A stretch of DNA of 64,000 nt from Nitriliruptoraceae bacterium. Lineage in GTDB: Bacteria > Actinomycetota > Nitriliruptoria > Nitriliruptorales > Nitriliruptoraceae. The DNA is taken from positions 62,001 through 126,000 of the forward strand of contig PXDB01000040.1 of assembly GCA_003565155.1 (NCBI GenBank), written 5' to 3'. Made by a program: the position numbers and the translations under genes. This document shows, piece after piece, positions 35,479 to 43,641 of the stretch. Position 1 is the stretch's first letter, and every line of letters begins with the position of its first letter. The notes below the pieces were generated by a model. The model saw nothing but the letters and a program-made list of their open reading frames with translations, ran no database searches and was not told the origin of the DNA.

Positions 35479-36480
35479 TCAGCCGACCTGCCGGTCGAGG
35501 GCCCGGACCACGGCGTCGATGCTGGCGACCGGGTCGTCACCGACCACCACGACCCGCGCGACGAGGTGATCGAGGCCGGCAGCGGTGAAGGTGTCCAGCC
35601 ACGGTGCCGGATCGTCGGTCGGCGTCGCGGCCCACCCGAGCGCCCCGAGGGCCTCCTCCCCCAGCGCGTCGGCGAGCCCTGCGCCGTCCGCCCCGGTCCG
35701 GTGCGCCTGTTTCGCGCGCGCCAACGCCGGCCCGAACCCCTGCCTTTCCAGGTGGGCGGCGTAGGCCGGGAGCGCGCCGTACCGACCGATCTGGGTGGCC
35801 AGCGCCGCCCGCGCCGCGTCACGGTCCTCGGAGACGGCGACGCGGACGTAGGCCGCCATCTCCACCTGACGGGGATCGCGGCCCGCCGCTGCTGCCGCCT
35901 GGGCGACCTGCTGGCCCGCGGCCGCCACCTCCTCGGGCCCCGCCCAGTTCAGCAGGGCCCCGTGCGCGTGGGTGCCGGCCAGGGCCAGCATCCTCGGACC
36001 CATGGCGCCGAGGTAGCGGCGTGTCGGTGGTGGCAGCGGATCGATCGCCAACCGGAAGGCCCTGGAGGACAGGACCTCACCACGGGTGTCGCTGCGCTCG
36101 CCGGCCTCGAGGTCGGCCAGGATGGTCAGCAGCTCCTGGGCAGCGGTCAGGGGCCGTCGGACCTCCGCTCCGTGCCACGGCCCCATGGTGGCCGCGTGGC
36201 TCACCCCGAGCCCCAGCAGGAACCGGCCCCCGCTGGCCTCCTGCAGGGTCGCCGAGGCCATCGCGAGTTGGGCAGGGGTGCGGGTCCAGATCGGCACCAC
36301 CCCCACGCCGACCTCCAGGTCGGTGGTCGCCGCGGCCCACGCCTGACACAGCAGCAGGGCGTCCCGGCCGCTGGCCTCGTTGGTCCACAGCGAGGCGAAC
36401 CCGGCAGCCTCCACGTGGGTGGCGACGCGCTGCTGCACCGCGAGGGGGAGATCCTCGCTGACCCCGACCCCGACCCGCAT
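35479..36480 (-). CDS. LLM class F420-dependent oxidoreductase
   Basis: 333 residues. The ATG at 36480 is chosen (GAGGAG 5 nt upstream); a GTG 3 nt earlier is too close to that site. The luciferase-like barrel is visible: MRVGVGVSEDLPLAVQQRVA, ASLWTNEASGRDALLLCQAW, TTDLEVGVGVVPIWTRTPAQ, LGLGVSHAATMGPWHGAEV and YLGAMGPRMLALAGTHAHG. In actinobacteria such enzymes usually use coenzyme F420; the substrate is unknown. It overlaps the DUF2017 stop by 1 nt. Confidence 0.88.
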   Translation of the reverse strand: MRVGVGVSEDLPLAVQQRVATHVEAAGFASLWTNEASGRDALLLCQAWAAATTDLEVGVGVVPIWTRTPAQLAMASATLQEASGGRFLLGLGVSHAATMGPWHGAEVRRPLTAAQELLTILADLEAGERSDTRGEVLSSRAFRLAIDPLPPPTRRYLGAMGPRMLALAGTHAHGALLNWAGPEEVAAAGQQVAQAAAAAGRDPRQVEMAAYVRVAVSEDRDAARAALATQIGRYGALPAYAAHLERQGFGPALARAKQAHRTGADGAGLADALGEEALGALGWAATPTDDPAPWLDTFTAAGLDHLVARVVVVGDDPVASIDAVVRALDRQVG

Positions 36481-36977
36481 CACGTCTCCTCACCGTCCAG
36501 CAGCAGCACGAGTTGCTCCTGCCACCACCCCAGGTGGTCCATCACGGCCAGGGGGTAGGCGAGCGCGTCCTCGGGGCCCACCTGCTCACGGTCGACGGCC
36601 TCGATGTCGATCCGGGCACCGATCGCCAACCGGATGTCGTTGAGTACCTGCAGCAGCAGCAGTGGCTCCTCCTCGCTGAGGTCCACCACGAGGCGGCCAC
36701 GGTGCCGTCTGGCCCGGCTCACCACGCCCAGGACCGACTCCAGGCCCTCGAGCCGCTCGGCGAGCAGCGCGTCAGCCAACAGGTCACGCACCTCCTCCTC
36801 GGCCGCCGGATCGCCGAGGACCGCAGGCGGGAACAGCCGGGAGTGGACCGGGTCGTCCGGGTCGGATCGCTCCAACGAGGTGCGCATCTCCCCGGCGAGG
36901 CGCTCGAGCAGCGCCGCCTCCTCGGTCCGTAGCGTCATGCGGATCGTGTCACGGTGTCGGGCGAAGGTCCGGCTCAC
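36480..36977 (-). CDS. DUF2017 family protein
   Basis: 165 residues. The GTG at 36977 overlaps the clpS stop as GTGA. It opens SRTFARHRDTIRMTLRTEEA and is otherwise helical, acidic (RLFPPAVLGDPAAEEEVRDL, HRGRLVVDLSEEEPLLLLQV, LNDIRLAIGARI). DUF2017 genes commonly sit directly downstream of clpS in actinobacteria, which suggests a role near the ClpS adaptor, but no function is established. Confidence 0.85.
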   Translation of the reverse strand: MSRTFARHRDTIRMTLRTEEAALLERLAGEMRTSLERSDPDDPVHSRLFPPAVLGDPAAEEEVRDLLADALLAERLEGLESVLGVVSRARRHRGRLVVDLSEEEPLLLLQVLNDIRLAIGARIDIEAVDREQVGPEDALAYPLAVMDHLGWWQEQLVLLLDGEET

Positions 36978-37282
36978 GAGGCACGTTCCATGGTGGCTCT
37001 GAGCCCGTAGCGATGCAGCTCCTTGACGTAGCGTTCCGCCTGCTCTCGCGGCTCGGAGGCCACCAGCGCACGACCCTGCTCGTGCACCTCGAGCATGAGC
37101 TTGCGGGCGAGGTGCTCCGGGAACCCGAACACCCGCTTGAAGACGAACACCACGTAGGACATCAGGTTGACCGGATCGTCCCACACGATGACATCCCAGG
37201 GCAGATCCGTGGCGAGATCGTCAGCGGTGTCCGGCAGCTCCTCGCGGACCGGTACCGCCGCGGGTCCCGACGCCTGCACCAT
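36974..37282 (-). CDS. clpS: ATP-dependent Clp protease adaptor ClpS
   Basis: 102 residues; the ATG at 37282 has GGGAGGGAG upstream and TAGGTT (37317-37312) as a likely -10. The ClpS core is intact: WDVIVWDDPVNLMSYVVFVF, FKRVFGFPEHLARKLMLEVH, EQGRALVASEPREQAERYVK, and the ending RYGLRATMER. ClpS delivers N-degron proteins to the Clp unfoldase. Overlaps DUF2017 by GTGA. With aat at 31.9 kb it completes two steps of the N-end rule. Confidence 0.96.
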   Translation of the reverse strand: MVQASGPAAVPVREELPDTADDLATDLPWDVIVWDDPVNLMSYVVFVFKRVFGFPEHLARKLMLEVHEQGRALVASEPREQAERYVKELHRYGLRATMERAS

Positions 37283-37383
37283 GCCGCTCCCTCCCAGCGG
37301 GATGGCCGGGGAACCTACCCCGCGCGGCCCGTCTCGTGCGAGCGACCGTCCCGCCGACCGGCGGGACCGCCCGGCTGGAGGAC

Positions 37384-37689
37384 TCAGCGACGGCGACGGC
37401 GGGCCATGCGACGCTGCCGCTCGCGCTCCTCGAGCTCGTCCCACGACGGCGGGTTCGCCATGGTGCGCCCCACGGGGTTGGCCGCCGGTGCGGGCTTGGT
37501 GACGGTGACGGCAGCAGCGACCGGACGCCGTCCCTCGCCCTCACCGATCTCGAACTCCACCTCGTCGCCGGACCGCAGGGTGCCGGAGCTGACGGCGGTA
37601 CCGGGGACGTAGGCCTCGCCCCCGTCCTCGGTGGTGATGAAGCCGTAGTTGCGATCGGCGTGGAAGACCTTGACGCGTCCGGTGGGCAT
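37384..37689 (-). CDS. Cold-shock-domain protein with arginine-rich tail
   Basis: 101 residues. Residues 1-62 form a cold-shock domain: GRVKVFHADRNYGFITTEDG, EAYVPGTAVSSG, LRSGDEVEFEIGEGEGRRP; the two RNP patches are recognisable although RNP1 is YGFITTED. A linker leads to a charged C-terminal helix ending WDELEERERQRRMARRRRR. Standard Csp proteins stop near 67 residues, so the basic tail is an addition that should strengthen nucleic-acid binding. Single gene. Confidence 0.85.
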   Translation of the reverse strand: MPTGRVKVFHADRNYGFITTEDGGEAYVPGTAVSSGTLRSGDEVEFEIGEGEGRRPVAAAVTVTKPAPAANPVGRTMANPPSWDELEERERQRRMARRRRR

Positions 37690-37928
37690 GGGGGATCGAC
37701 CTCAGGTGTGTGCAGGGCGGGTTCGCTCGGCCCGGGTGGCGACGTGGGCGTCGAGCCAGCGCGGAACCGGTGCTGCGGCCGTGACCGCCGCCCGCGTTCG
37801 CCGCGCCGCGGCGGGCGGGGCACCACTCGGTGCGCCGCAGGGGCGGGAAGGGTAGCGGCTCGCTCGACCGACCTGGCAGCGGGCGCGGACCGGGGCGCCC
37901 CTGTCCTCAGCCCGCGGCCGCCGTGGCC

Positions 37929-38219
37929 TCAGCCCTGGGCTGCCGCCCAGGCCCGTGCGGCGTCCTCCACCTCGTCGAAGGCGCCGCGGACCAGGGCAGC
38001 CACCGGTGCCTCGCCGTCCAGGCGGCGTTGGGCCTGGACGAACCACCGTGCCGCCGCGGCGTCGTCCACCCATCCTTGGAGGACCCGAAGGACGTCGAGC
38101 GCGGCCTCCAGGGGGGAGCGACCCTCCACCGCTCCACCCGCCGCGAGCGCGTCGACGGGATCGTCACCGAGCAGGGCCCGCAGCTCCTCCTCGTCGTCGA
38201 GTGGGTCGTCGCGGTACAC
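37929..38219 (-). CDS. Small acidic protein resembling the DUF2384 (MbcA/ParS) fold
   Basis: 96 residues, GTG start. The C-terminal half (LRVLQGWVDDAAAARWFVQA, then QRRLDGEAPVAALVRGAFDE, then VEDAARAWAAAQ) follows the order of the DUF2384/MbcA antitoxin domain: a WLxxPNxxLxGxTPxxLL-like turn and terminal helix. No RES-type toxin lies nearby, so an antitoxin role is doubtful. It is the second gene of a two-gene set with the helical protein upstream. Confidence 0.55.
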   Translation of the reverse strand: MYRDDPLDDEEELRALLGDDPVDALAAGGAVEGRSPLEAALDVLRVLQGWVDDAAAARWFVQAQRRLDGEAPVAALVRGAFDEVEDAARAWAAAQG

Positions 38220-38222
38220 CCC

Positions 38223-38552
38223 TCAGGCCCGTCCCCGGCGCGCGGCGTGGTCACGCTCGCACTCCTCGACGAAGGCCTCCGCGGCGGTGAGCCGCGCGGG
38301 AAGCCGCTCGCGCTCATCGGCGATCACGGCCAGCCGCGCGGTGATCGCCTGTGCCAGGGGCTGGTCGGTGTGGCGCAGCGCCCGTGCGAGGCGGCGGTCG
38401 ACGCCGTCGAGCAGCGCGGCACCTTCGCTCGTGACCCGCCGGAGCCGCTGCGCCTCCGCCTGGAGGTACTCGTCGTAGCGGCGCAGCGCGTCGAGCTCCT
38501 CACGTGCGCGCAGCAGGGCGAAGTAGGCGGCCTCGACCTCGTCACGCGCCAC
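38223..38552 (-). CDS. Small helical hypothetical protein
   Basis: 109 residues; GTG at 38552 has GGAGGAGG upstream, better than an in-frame GTG at 38573. All-helical with strong heptad patterns (EVEAAYFALLRAREELDALR, YDEYLQAEAQRLRRVTSEG, AVIADERERLPARLTAAEAF), so a coiled coil is likely. No known domain. The stop is 3 nt before the start of the DUF2384-like gene, so the two are co-translated and may act together. Confidence 0.6.
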   Translation of the reverse strand: MARDEVEAAYFALLRAREELDALRRYDEYLQAEAQRLRRVTSEGAALLDGVDRRLARALRHTDQPLAQAITARLAVIADERERLPARLTAAEAFVEECERDHAARRGRA

Positions 38553-38586
38553 GCTGCTGCCTCCTCCGCGCACCCGGCCCCGGGCG

Positions 38587-39024
38587 TCAGCCCATGGACT
38601 CCGCGCGACCCTTCAGGCCGTCCAACCCCTGCTCCAGGATCGTGCGCGCCGCCCGCTTCTTCATGAACGCCGGGAGCGGCAGGTCGACGTCGACCTCCAG
38701 GGCGTACGCGACCTCGGTCCCGCCGTCCTCGGTCTCGAACAGGCGGTACTCCCCGTTGAGCTGGGAGATCATGTCGCCCTCGAGCAGGTGCCAGGTGATG
38801 TCGTAGTCCTCGTAGGCGTACTGGATCACGTAGGTGATCTCCGAGACCTTCGCGTCCACCTTGAACCGGGCGACGTGGGGGCTGCCGTCGTCGTTGGCCT
38901 CCAGCACCTCGGTGTGTCGCACCCCACCGGCCCACTCGGGGTAGGTGGCCAGCTCGGTGATCACGTTCCACACCACGTCGGGGGTCGCGCTGATCGTGGT
39001 CGACTGGTTGACCTTCTGTCCCAT
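38587..39024 (-). CDS. SRPBCC (START-like) family protein
   Basis: 145 residues. The pattern VNQSTTISATPDVVWNVITE, then ATYPEWAGGVRHTEVLEAND and ITWHLLEGDMISQLNGEYRL, EVAYALEVDVDLPLPAFMKK is that of actinobacterial SRPBCC cyclase/dehydrase-like proteins: a hydrophobic ligand pocket under a helix-grip fold. No enzymatic residue can be named. Cytoplasmic. Similar single-domain proteins often sit near cell-envelope or lipid genes, but here the neighbours give no clear hint. Confidence 0.85.
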   Translation of the reverse strand: MGQKVNQSTTISATPDVVWNVITELATYPEWAGGVRHTEVLEANDDGSPHVARFKVDAKVSEITYVIQYAYEDYDITWHLLEGDMISQLNGEYRLFETEDGGTEVAYALEVDVDLPLPAFMKKRAARTILEQGLDGLKGRAESMG

Positions 39025-39094
39025 GGCCGTCTCCTCGTGTCAGCGCAGCTGGTCGCGCGTGGTGGTTGCGCGGCAGCGTAACCCGCGAACGGGC

Positions 39095-40099
39095 TCAGGC
39101 GTCCAGGCCCAGCTCGGTGGCCAGACGTTGGAGACCGGCCTCCAGTTCCCGGAGCTCGCGGACCTCACGGCCCAGCTGCCGGCGCCGCGCTGCGGCCTCC
39201 TGTACCAGCTCCGCGAAGGCCTGCTCCCCCGCAGGCGCCTCCCACGCCGGACAGATCGGACGGTGGTCGCACCACTCGCACAGCCGGTTCGGGGTGGTCG
39301 GGAAGGCCGCGGTCCGGATCGCGGCGGCGGTCTCCAGGACCGCGTCCCGGGCGGCGTCGAGGTCCAGCTCCTCGCACGCGACGGTGACCACCACGTCGGG
39401 GACCACGAAGTCCAGGGACACCGTGGCCGGCAACCGGCCGTAGAGGTGCTGGCACGCCAGCGCGTACAGCGAGAGCTGGAGGGATCCCGCCACCTCGCTG
39501 CGGGGTCGGGCACGGCGGCCGGTCTTGTAGTCCACCACGTGGAGCTGGTCGTCGCCGTCGACGTCGATCCGGTCGATGGAGCCCACCACCACCGCCTGGT
39601 AGGCGAAGGGGACCTCGAACCAGGCCTCCGTGGCCACGGTGCGTCGGTCCCCTGGTTCGCCGCGGGCGTGGTAACGGCGCAGGACCTGCTGCGCGTGCCG
39701 GTAGTAGGCCACCTGCTCGTCCCTGGTCAGCTCCACGAAGCCGCGCTGGTCCCACCCCTCGTACAGCGCGGCCAGGAGGGCGTCGACGCCCGGTCGCTCA
39801 GGCAACTGCCGGTCGTGGAAGGCCTCCAACGCCGTGTGCACCGAGGTACCGAAGGACAGGTGCGGGCTCGGGCGTGTCGGGAGCCGATCCACGTAGGTGT
39901 AGCGGAAGCGTCGCGGGCAGTTCCGGTAGGTGTCGATGCGGGTGAACGACAGCCGGATCCGGCCCTGGGCGTCGGTCAGCGGTGGGGAGCTCGGCTCCAG
40001 CTCGCCGAAGGTGCCGGGCGGTGCCGTGTCCACCTCGACCAGCCGCGGGCTGTCAGCCTGCCGTGGTGGCGGCTGCTCGGCGGGAGGGTCCGGGGACAC
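39095..40099 (-). CDS. RecB-like PD-(D/E)XK nuclease with Fe-S cluster motif
   Basis: 334 residues, GTG start. Nuclease core: H88 in FGTSVHTALEAFH, D176 in VVGSIDRIDV, D190 and K192 in VVDYKTGRRAR, followed by a QLSLYALA helix (motif QxxxY). Four Cys, C61 (NCPRRFRY) and C274, C277, C283 (CEWCDHRPICPAW), match the 4Fe-4S clasp of AddB/Cas4-type nucleases. It lacks a helicase. Likely a DNA repair exonuclease; no Cas genes nearby, so not Cas4 of a CRISPR locus. Confidence 0.9.
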   Translation of the reverse strand: MSPDPPAEQPPPRQADSPRLVEVDTAPPGTFGELEPSSPPLTDAQGRIRLSFTRIDTYRNCPRRFRYTYVDRLPTRPSPHLSFGTSVHTALEAFHDRQLPERPGVDALLAALYEGWDQRGFVELTRDEQVAYYRHAQQVLRRYHARGEPGDRRTVATEAWFEVPFAYQAVVVGSIDRIDVDGDDQLHVVDYKTGRRARPRSEVAGSLQLSLYALACQHLYGRLPATVSLDFVVPDVVVTVACEELDLDAARDAVLETAAAIRTAAFPTTPNRLCEWCDHRPICPAWEAPAGEQAFAELVQEAAARRRQLGREVRELRELEAGLQRLATELGLDA

Positions 40100-40116
40100 C
40101 GAGGTTCCAGGGCCGG

Positions 40117-40914
40117 TCAGCGGGCCGGGGTGCCGCGGGACGGACCGGGCAGCAGGCCGAGGACCTGGTCGTGGAGGTGGCCGTTGGTGCTGAGCGCGCT
40201 CCCGCCGTCCGCCGTGGCGTGACCCGCCAGGTCGGTGAACCGCCCACCGGCGGCCTCCACCACCACCTTGACCGCCGCGAGGTCCCAGAGGTTCACCTCG
40301 GCTTCCACGGCGATGTCGGTGCTGCCCGCGGCGACCAGGCAGTGCTGCCAGAAGTCGCCGTAGCCCCGTTGCCGCGCGGTGGACTCCGCCAGCAGCTCCA
40401 CACCGGAGCCCTGCCCGCGCTGCAGGAAGTAGGACAGCCCACCGAAGGACACCTCGGCGTCGGTCAGCGAGGAGACGTCGCTGACGGTGATGGGTCGGCC
40501 GTCCTGGTGGGCGGGTCCCCCCGCCACGCCGTCGAACCGGGTGGTCAGTGCGGGTGCGGAGACCACGCCGACGATCTCACGGCCGTCCATCTGCAGGGCG
40601 ATCAGGGTGGCGAAGATGGGGTTGCCCTTGACGAAGTTGGTGGTGCCGTCGATCGGGTCGATCACCCACCGGGGGGCGTCCTCGGGCCCGTCGAGGCCGT
40701 CCTCCTCCCCCAGCACCGCGTGGCCGGGGAACCGCTGCGTGATCGCGGTCCGCAGGGTCCGTTCCACCTCCTCGTCCACCGCGGTGACCCACGTGCCGTC
40801 GTCCTTGGTGCGGACGTCGAGGTGGCCGCGGAAGGCCGCCATCGTGGCGGTGTCGGCCAGGTCGGCCAGCTCGTGGGCTGCCGCCAGCATGGAGGCCAGC
40901 TCGTCGTCGCTCAC
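40117..40914 (-). CDS. hisN: Inositol-monophosphatase family phosphatase, probably histidinol-phosphatase
   Basis: 265 residues. GTG at 40914 overlaps the preceding stop as GTGA. Lithium-sensitive phosphatase motifs are intact: VTAVDEEVERTL, VLGEEDG, DPIDGTTNFVKGNPIFATLI and WDLAAVKVVVEAAGG. The form of the second motif with NFVKG and ATLIALQMDG is typical of actinobacterial HisN (histidinol-phosphatase) rather than inositol monophosphatase, but the substrate is inferred. The remaining histidine genes are not in the window. Confidence 0.82.
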   Translation of the reverse strand: MSDDELASMLAAAHELADLADTATMAAFRGHLDVRTKDDGTWVTAVDEEVERTLRTAITQRFPGHAVLGEEDGLDGPEDAPRWVIDPIDGTTNFVKGNPIFATLIALQMDGREIVGVVSAPALTTRFDGVAGGPAHQDGRPITVSDVSSLTDAEVSFGGLSYFLQRGQGSGVELLAESTARQRGYGDFWQHCLVAAGSTDIAVEAEVNLWDLAAVKVVVEAAGGRFTDLAGHATADGGSALSTNGHLHDQVLGLLPGPSRGTPAR

Positions 40915-41378
40915 CAGTCGAAGGACATGTCGTCGAAGCGCAGGATGATGTCGTTGGGCTGCACGGTGAGGGTGACCTCCTCGCGGGGTACCCACAGGGG
41001 GATGCAGGGCCCCTGTCCGGCGTGGCCCATCAGGCAGATCAGCAGCTGGCCCTGCTCGTCCAGGCCGATGATCTGTCGGGCGTAGCTGAGCAGCTCGTGG
41101 AACTGCGCGGCACCGGCGCGGCGCTTCTGGAAGGCCGTGGCCCAGCGGGACTCCGAGCGCCCGTAGTTGGCGATCACCTGACCGGGCTTGAGCTTGGTGA
41201 TCCCGTTGAGGGAGCGCACGGCCTTCAGCGCCTTGTCCTGCTTGGTGGCCTTGCCGACCCGGACGGCGGCGGCAGGCGCCGCGAGCGCGCCGGGCAGATC
41301 AGCCAGCTCGAAGTTGCCGGCTGCCTGGGCGGCCTTCTGCCGCTCGACGGGGACCTGGATCTCTACGGTGCTGGCCAC
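40911..41378 (-). CDS. Conserved hypothetical protein
   Basis: 155 residues. GTG at 41378 after AGGAG. It has a basic middle (KATKQDKALKAVRSLNGITK, LKPGQVIANYGRSESRWATA) and a C-terminal beta-rich half (GQLLICLMGHAGQGPCIPLW, EVTLTVQPNDIILRFDDMSF). No signal, membrane segment or known motif. It starts 24 nt after the tRNA-Glu and is coupled to the hisN-like gene by GTGA, so may be co-expressed with it. Confidence 0.7.
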   Translation of the reverse strand: MASTVEIQVPVERQKAAQAAGNFELADLPGALAAPAAAVRVGKATKQDKALKAVRSLNGITKLKPGQVIANYGRSESRWATAFQKRRAGAAQFHELLSYARQIIGLDEQGQLLICLMGHAGQGPCIPLWVPREEVTLTVQPNDIILRFDDMSFDW

Positions 41379-41401
41379 GGGGACTCCTGAGGGGCGACAC
41401 G

Positions 41402-41477
41402 TGGTACCCCCGACCGGATTCGAACCGGCGTCACCACCTTGAAAGGGTGGGATCCTAGGCCGCTGGACGACGGGGGC
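41402..41477 (-). tRNA. tRNA-Glu (anticodon TTC), CCA encoded
   Basis: Cloverleaf on the minus strand: acceptor GCCCCCG with CGGGGGT (first pair G-T), D-arm GTCCAGCGGCCTAGGA, anticodon stem CCACC/GGTGG with loop CTTTCAA (anticodon TTC at 41443-41441), T-arm with TTCGAAT, discriminator A, then an encoded CCA (41404-41402). The mature 73-nt part is 41405-41477. It lies between lnt and the conserved hypothetical gene. Confidence 0.96.
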
Positions 41478-41506
41478 ATGGCCACTGGACAGCCGAGGCG
41501 CGCAGG

Positions 41507-43105
41507 CTACCCGCCGTGGCTGGCCGTGCGTCGCGAGCGCAGGTGTCCCACGGCCACACCCAGCACCGCCAGCAGCAGGGTGGCGCGGGTCAACCACCCG
41601 AGGACGTCGCCGATGCGCAGGTAGGGGGTGCGCCCCTCCACCAGGGGCACCTGGGCGCGGATCGCGTCCACGGTGAACAGGGCCGTGGCCTGGTCGAGGT
41701 CACCCTCGGGGGAGACGAAGGCGGAGGAGCCGCTCAGCGCCGCGTGCACCACCCACCGCCCGGTCTCGACCGCTCGGAGCTGGCTCTGCGCCAGGTGCTG
41801 CTGCGGCATGGCGGAGTCACCGAAGCTCGCGTTGTTGGTGAGCGTGAAGATGACCTCGGCCGGCTCGTCTGCGGCCAGGACGTTGCTGCGGACCACGTCG
41901 GCGAACACCGTCTCGAAGCAGATGATCACGGCCCCGGTCACCCCGTCGACGACCTCCATCCACTGCGGTGCGGAGCCGGGCTGGGCGTCACGGGGGATCT
42001 GCTCCAGGGGCGGGAACCACTCCAGCCAGCGACGCAGGGGGATGAACTCCCCGAAGGGCACCAGCCGACGCTTGATGTAGCGGTCCTGTTCGTCGAAGCC
42101 GTCCTCGAGCAGCATCGCGGCGATGAGCCGCTGGGTCGCCGGGTCGGGGCCGTCGAGGCTCGCGCCGGTGAGCAGCCGTCCGCTGGCCGCGGCCGCCTCA
42201 CCCGCCAGCACGCCGAGTGGCGCGCCGCGCTCGGTGGAGGGGTCACGGTCGACGCTGGACTCGGGCCACACCGTCACGTCGGGGGCGCCACCGGCCTCAA
42301 CCTCCGCGATCGTGCGTGCGGTGAGCGCCTCGGCGATCCGCAGCGGCGGGTCGGGGTCGGGTTCCGCGAGCTCCCAGTGCCGGACGTCGTTGCCCTGGAC
42401 CGCCAGCACATCGATCTCGCCGGTGGTCTCCGGAGGTTCCACCGTCAGCAGGACCGAGGCCAGGAGGCCACCCACCAGCATCGTCAGGGGGAGACGCGTA
42501 CGGCGATCCAGATCATGTTCGAGGTGACCCTCGGCGCGGTCGGAGACCGCTGCGACGGCCATGCGTACGGCGACGGCCGCCGCCACGCTGACCAGCACCA
42601 CCAGGAAGGTGATGGCCCGGCCGCCCAGCACCCGGGCAGCGTCCAGCAGCCAGGACCCGTCGACGTGGGCGTAGGCGATGGCGCCCCACTCGAAGCCGTT
42701 CAAGGGCCAGATGGCCCGCCAGGCATCCATCCCCGTCCACAGTGCCGCAGCGAGCAGGGGAAGGGTCCGCCACCCCGCCACCCGGCCGAGCAGCAGGGCC
42801 AGCAGGCCCATCCACACCGCCTGTACGCCGACCAGGAGCGCCCAGCCGACGACACCCGCCGGAAGGAGCAGCCAGCTGAGCATCGGCGCGAAGGTCGAGA
42901 GCCCGGCGACCACCCCCAGCCGGAAGTTGCGTGGGGTGCGGTGCCCGGCGGCGGCGTCGGTGCGCTCCGCCCATAGCGCCCCGACCAGCAGCGCGGGCGC
43001 GAGGAAGGTCAGCGGCCACCAGCCGAGCGGTGGGTGGGACGCGAGCAGGGCCAGGCCGCAGCCCGCCGCGAGCAGTGGCGCGAGGGCGGCGCGTGCCGCG
43101 CTCAC
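41507..43105 (-). CDS. lnt: Apolipoprotein N-acyltransferase
   Basis: 532 residues. The GTG at 43105 overlaps the DUF4193 stop as GTGA. Six or so N-terminal membrane segments are followed by a periplasmic nitrilase-like domain with the catalytic triad E282 (VTVWPESSVD), K345 (YIKRRLVPFGEF) and C396 (IICFETVFAD), and a final membrane anchor. It transfers the third acyl chain onto the N-terminal Cys of lipoproteins; the window encodes at least three lipoproteins. Confidence 0.95.
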   Translation of the reverse strand: MSAARAALAPLLAAGCGLALLASHPPLGWWPLTFLAPALLVGALWAERTDAAAGHRTPRNFRLGVVAGLSTFAPMLSWLLLPAGVVGWALLVGVQAVWMGLLALLLGRVAGWRTLPLLAAALWTGMDAWRAIWPLNGFEWGAIAYAHVDGSWLLDAARVLGGRAITFLVVLVSVAAAVAVRMAVAAVSDRAEGHLEHDLDRRTRLPLTMLVGGLLASVLLTVEPPETTGEIDVLAVQGNDVRHWELAEPDPDPPLRIAEALTARTIAEVEAGGAPDVTVWPESSVDRDPSTERGAPLGVLAGEAAAASGRLLTGASLDGPDPATQRLIAAMLLEDGFDEQDRYIKRRLVPFGEFIPLRRWLEWFPPLEQIPRDAQPGSAPQWMEVVDGVTGAVIICFETVFADVVRSNVLAADEPAEVIFTLTNNASFGDSAMPQQHLAQSQLRAVETGRWVVHAALSGSSAFVSPEGDLDQATALFTVDAIRAQVPLVEGRTPYLRIGDVLGWLTRATLLLAVLGVAVGHLRSRRTASHGG

Positions 43106-43545
43106 GCGCAGTCGCGGCAGAGCAGGGCGTCGGCGTCAGCCAGCTGGGTCTCGCGCTTGGCCATGAAGCAGCCGCGGCACACGAACTCCCCGTCCCTGAG
43201 ACCCTCGATCTCCTCCCCGGCGTCCTCGTCCTCCACCACCGCGACCGGCGCATCGTCGTCGAACTCCGCGTCGGGCGGCACGACGGTGACCCCGGGCTCG
43301 TCCTCCTCGTCATCGCCGTCGTCACCTGCGGCGAGCTCGTCGAGATCCTGCTCGGCGTCGGCGTCCTCCTCCTCCTCCGCCTCCGCGTCGAGGTCCTCCT
43401 CCAGGTCCTCCTCGAGGTCGCCGTCCGCATCCTCCGTATCGTCCTCGAAGGGGTCGACCGCGTCGTCGAGCGCCGGATCCCCCTCGAGCTCGGTGCCCTC
43501 GGGATCGCTGGATCCCGACACCTCACCCGCCGCACGTGCGTTCAC
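43102..43545 (-). CDS. DUF4193 family acidic protein
   Basis: 147 residues. GTG at 43545 has CAGGAG upstream. A long, intensely acidic low-complexity region (about residues 15-100, Asp/Glu rich) leads to a C-terminal zinc-ribbon-like ending EFVCRGCFMAKRETQLADAD with CRDCA at the end: two CxxC pairs. This ending is characteristic of the actinobacterial DUF4193 family. Function unknown. Coupled to lnt by GTGA. Confidence 0.82.
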   Translation of the reverse strand: MNARAAGEVSGSSDPEGTELEGDPALDDAVDPFEDDTEDADGDLEEDLEEDLDAEAEEEEDADAEQDLDELAAGDDGDDEEDEPGVTVVPPDAEFDDDAPVAVVEDEDAGEEIEGLRDGEFVCRGCFMAKRETQLADADALLCRDCA

Positions 43546-43641
43546 GTCCGCTCCTGCCCGCCGATGTGCCGGTGTGTACCGACGGGCGCGGTTCGTACCA
43601 GGCTGCACCGGTGCGGCGCAACCGGGGCGTGACGGCCCGGC

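Noticed and set aside
39095-40099. Cas4 of a CRISPR system
   Set aside because: The nuclease has the same Fe-S and PD-(D/E)XK signature, but no other cas gene or repeat array occurs in the window.
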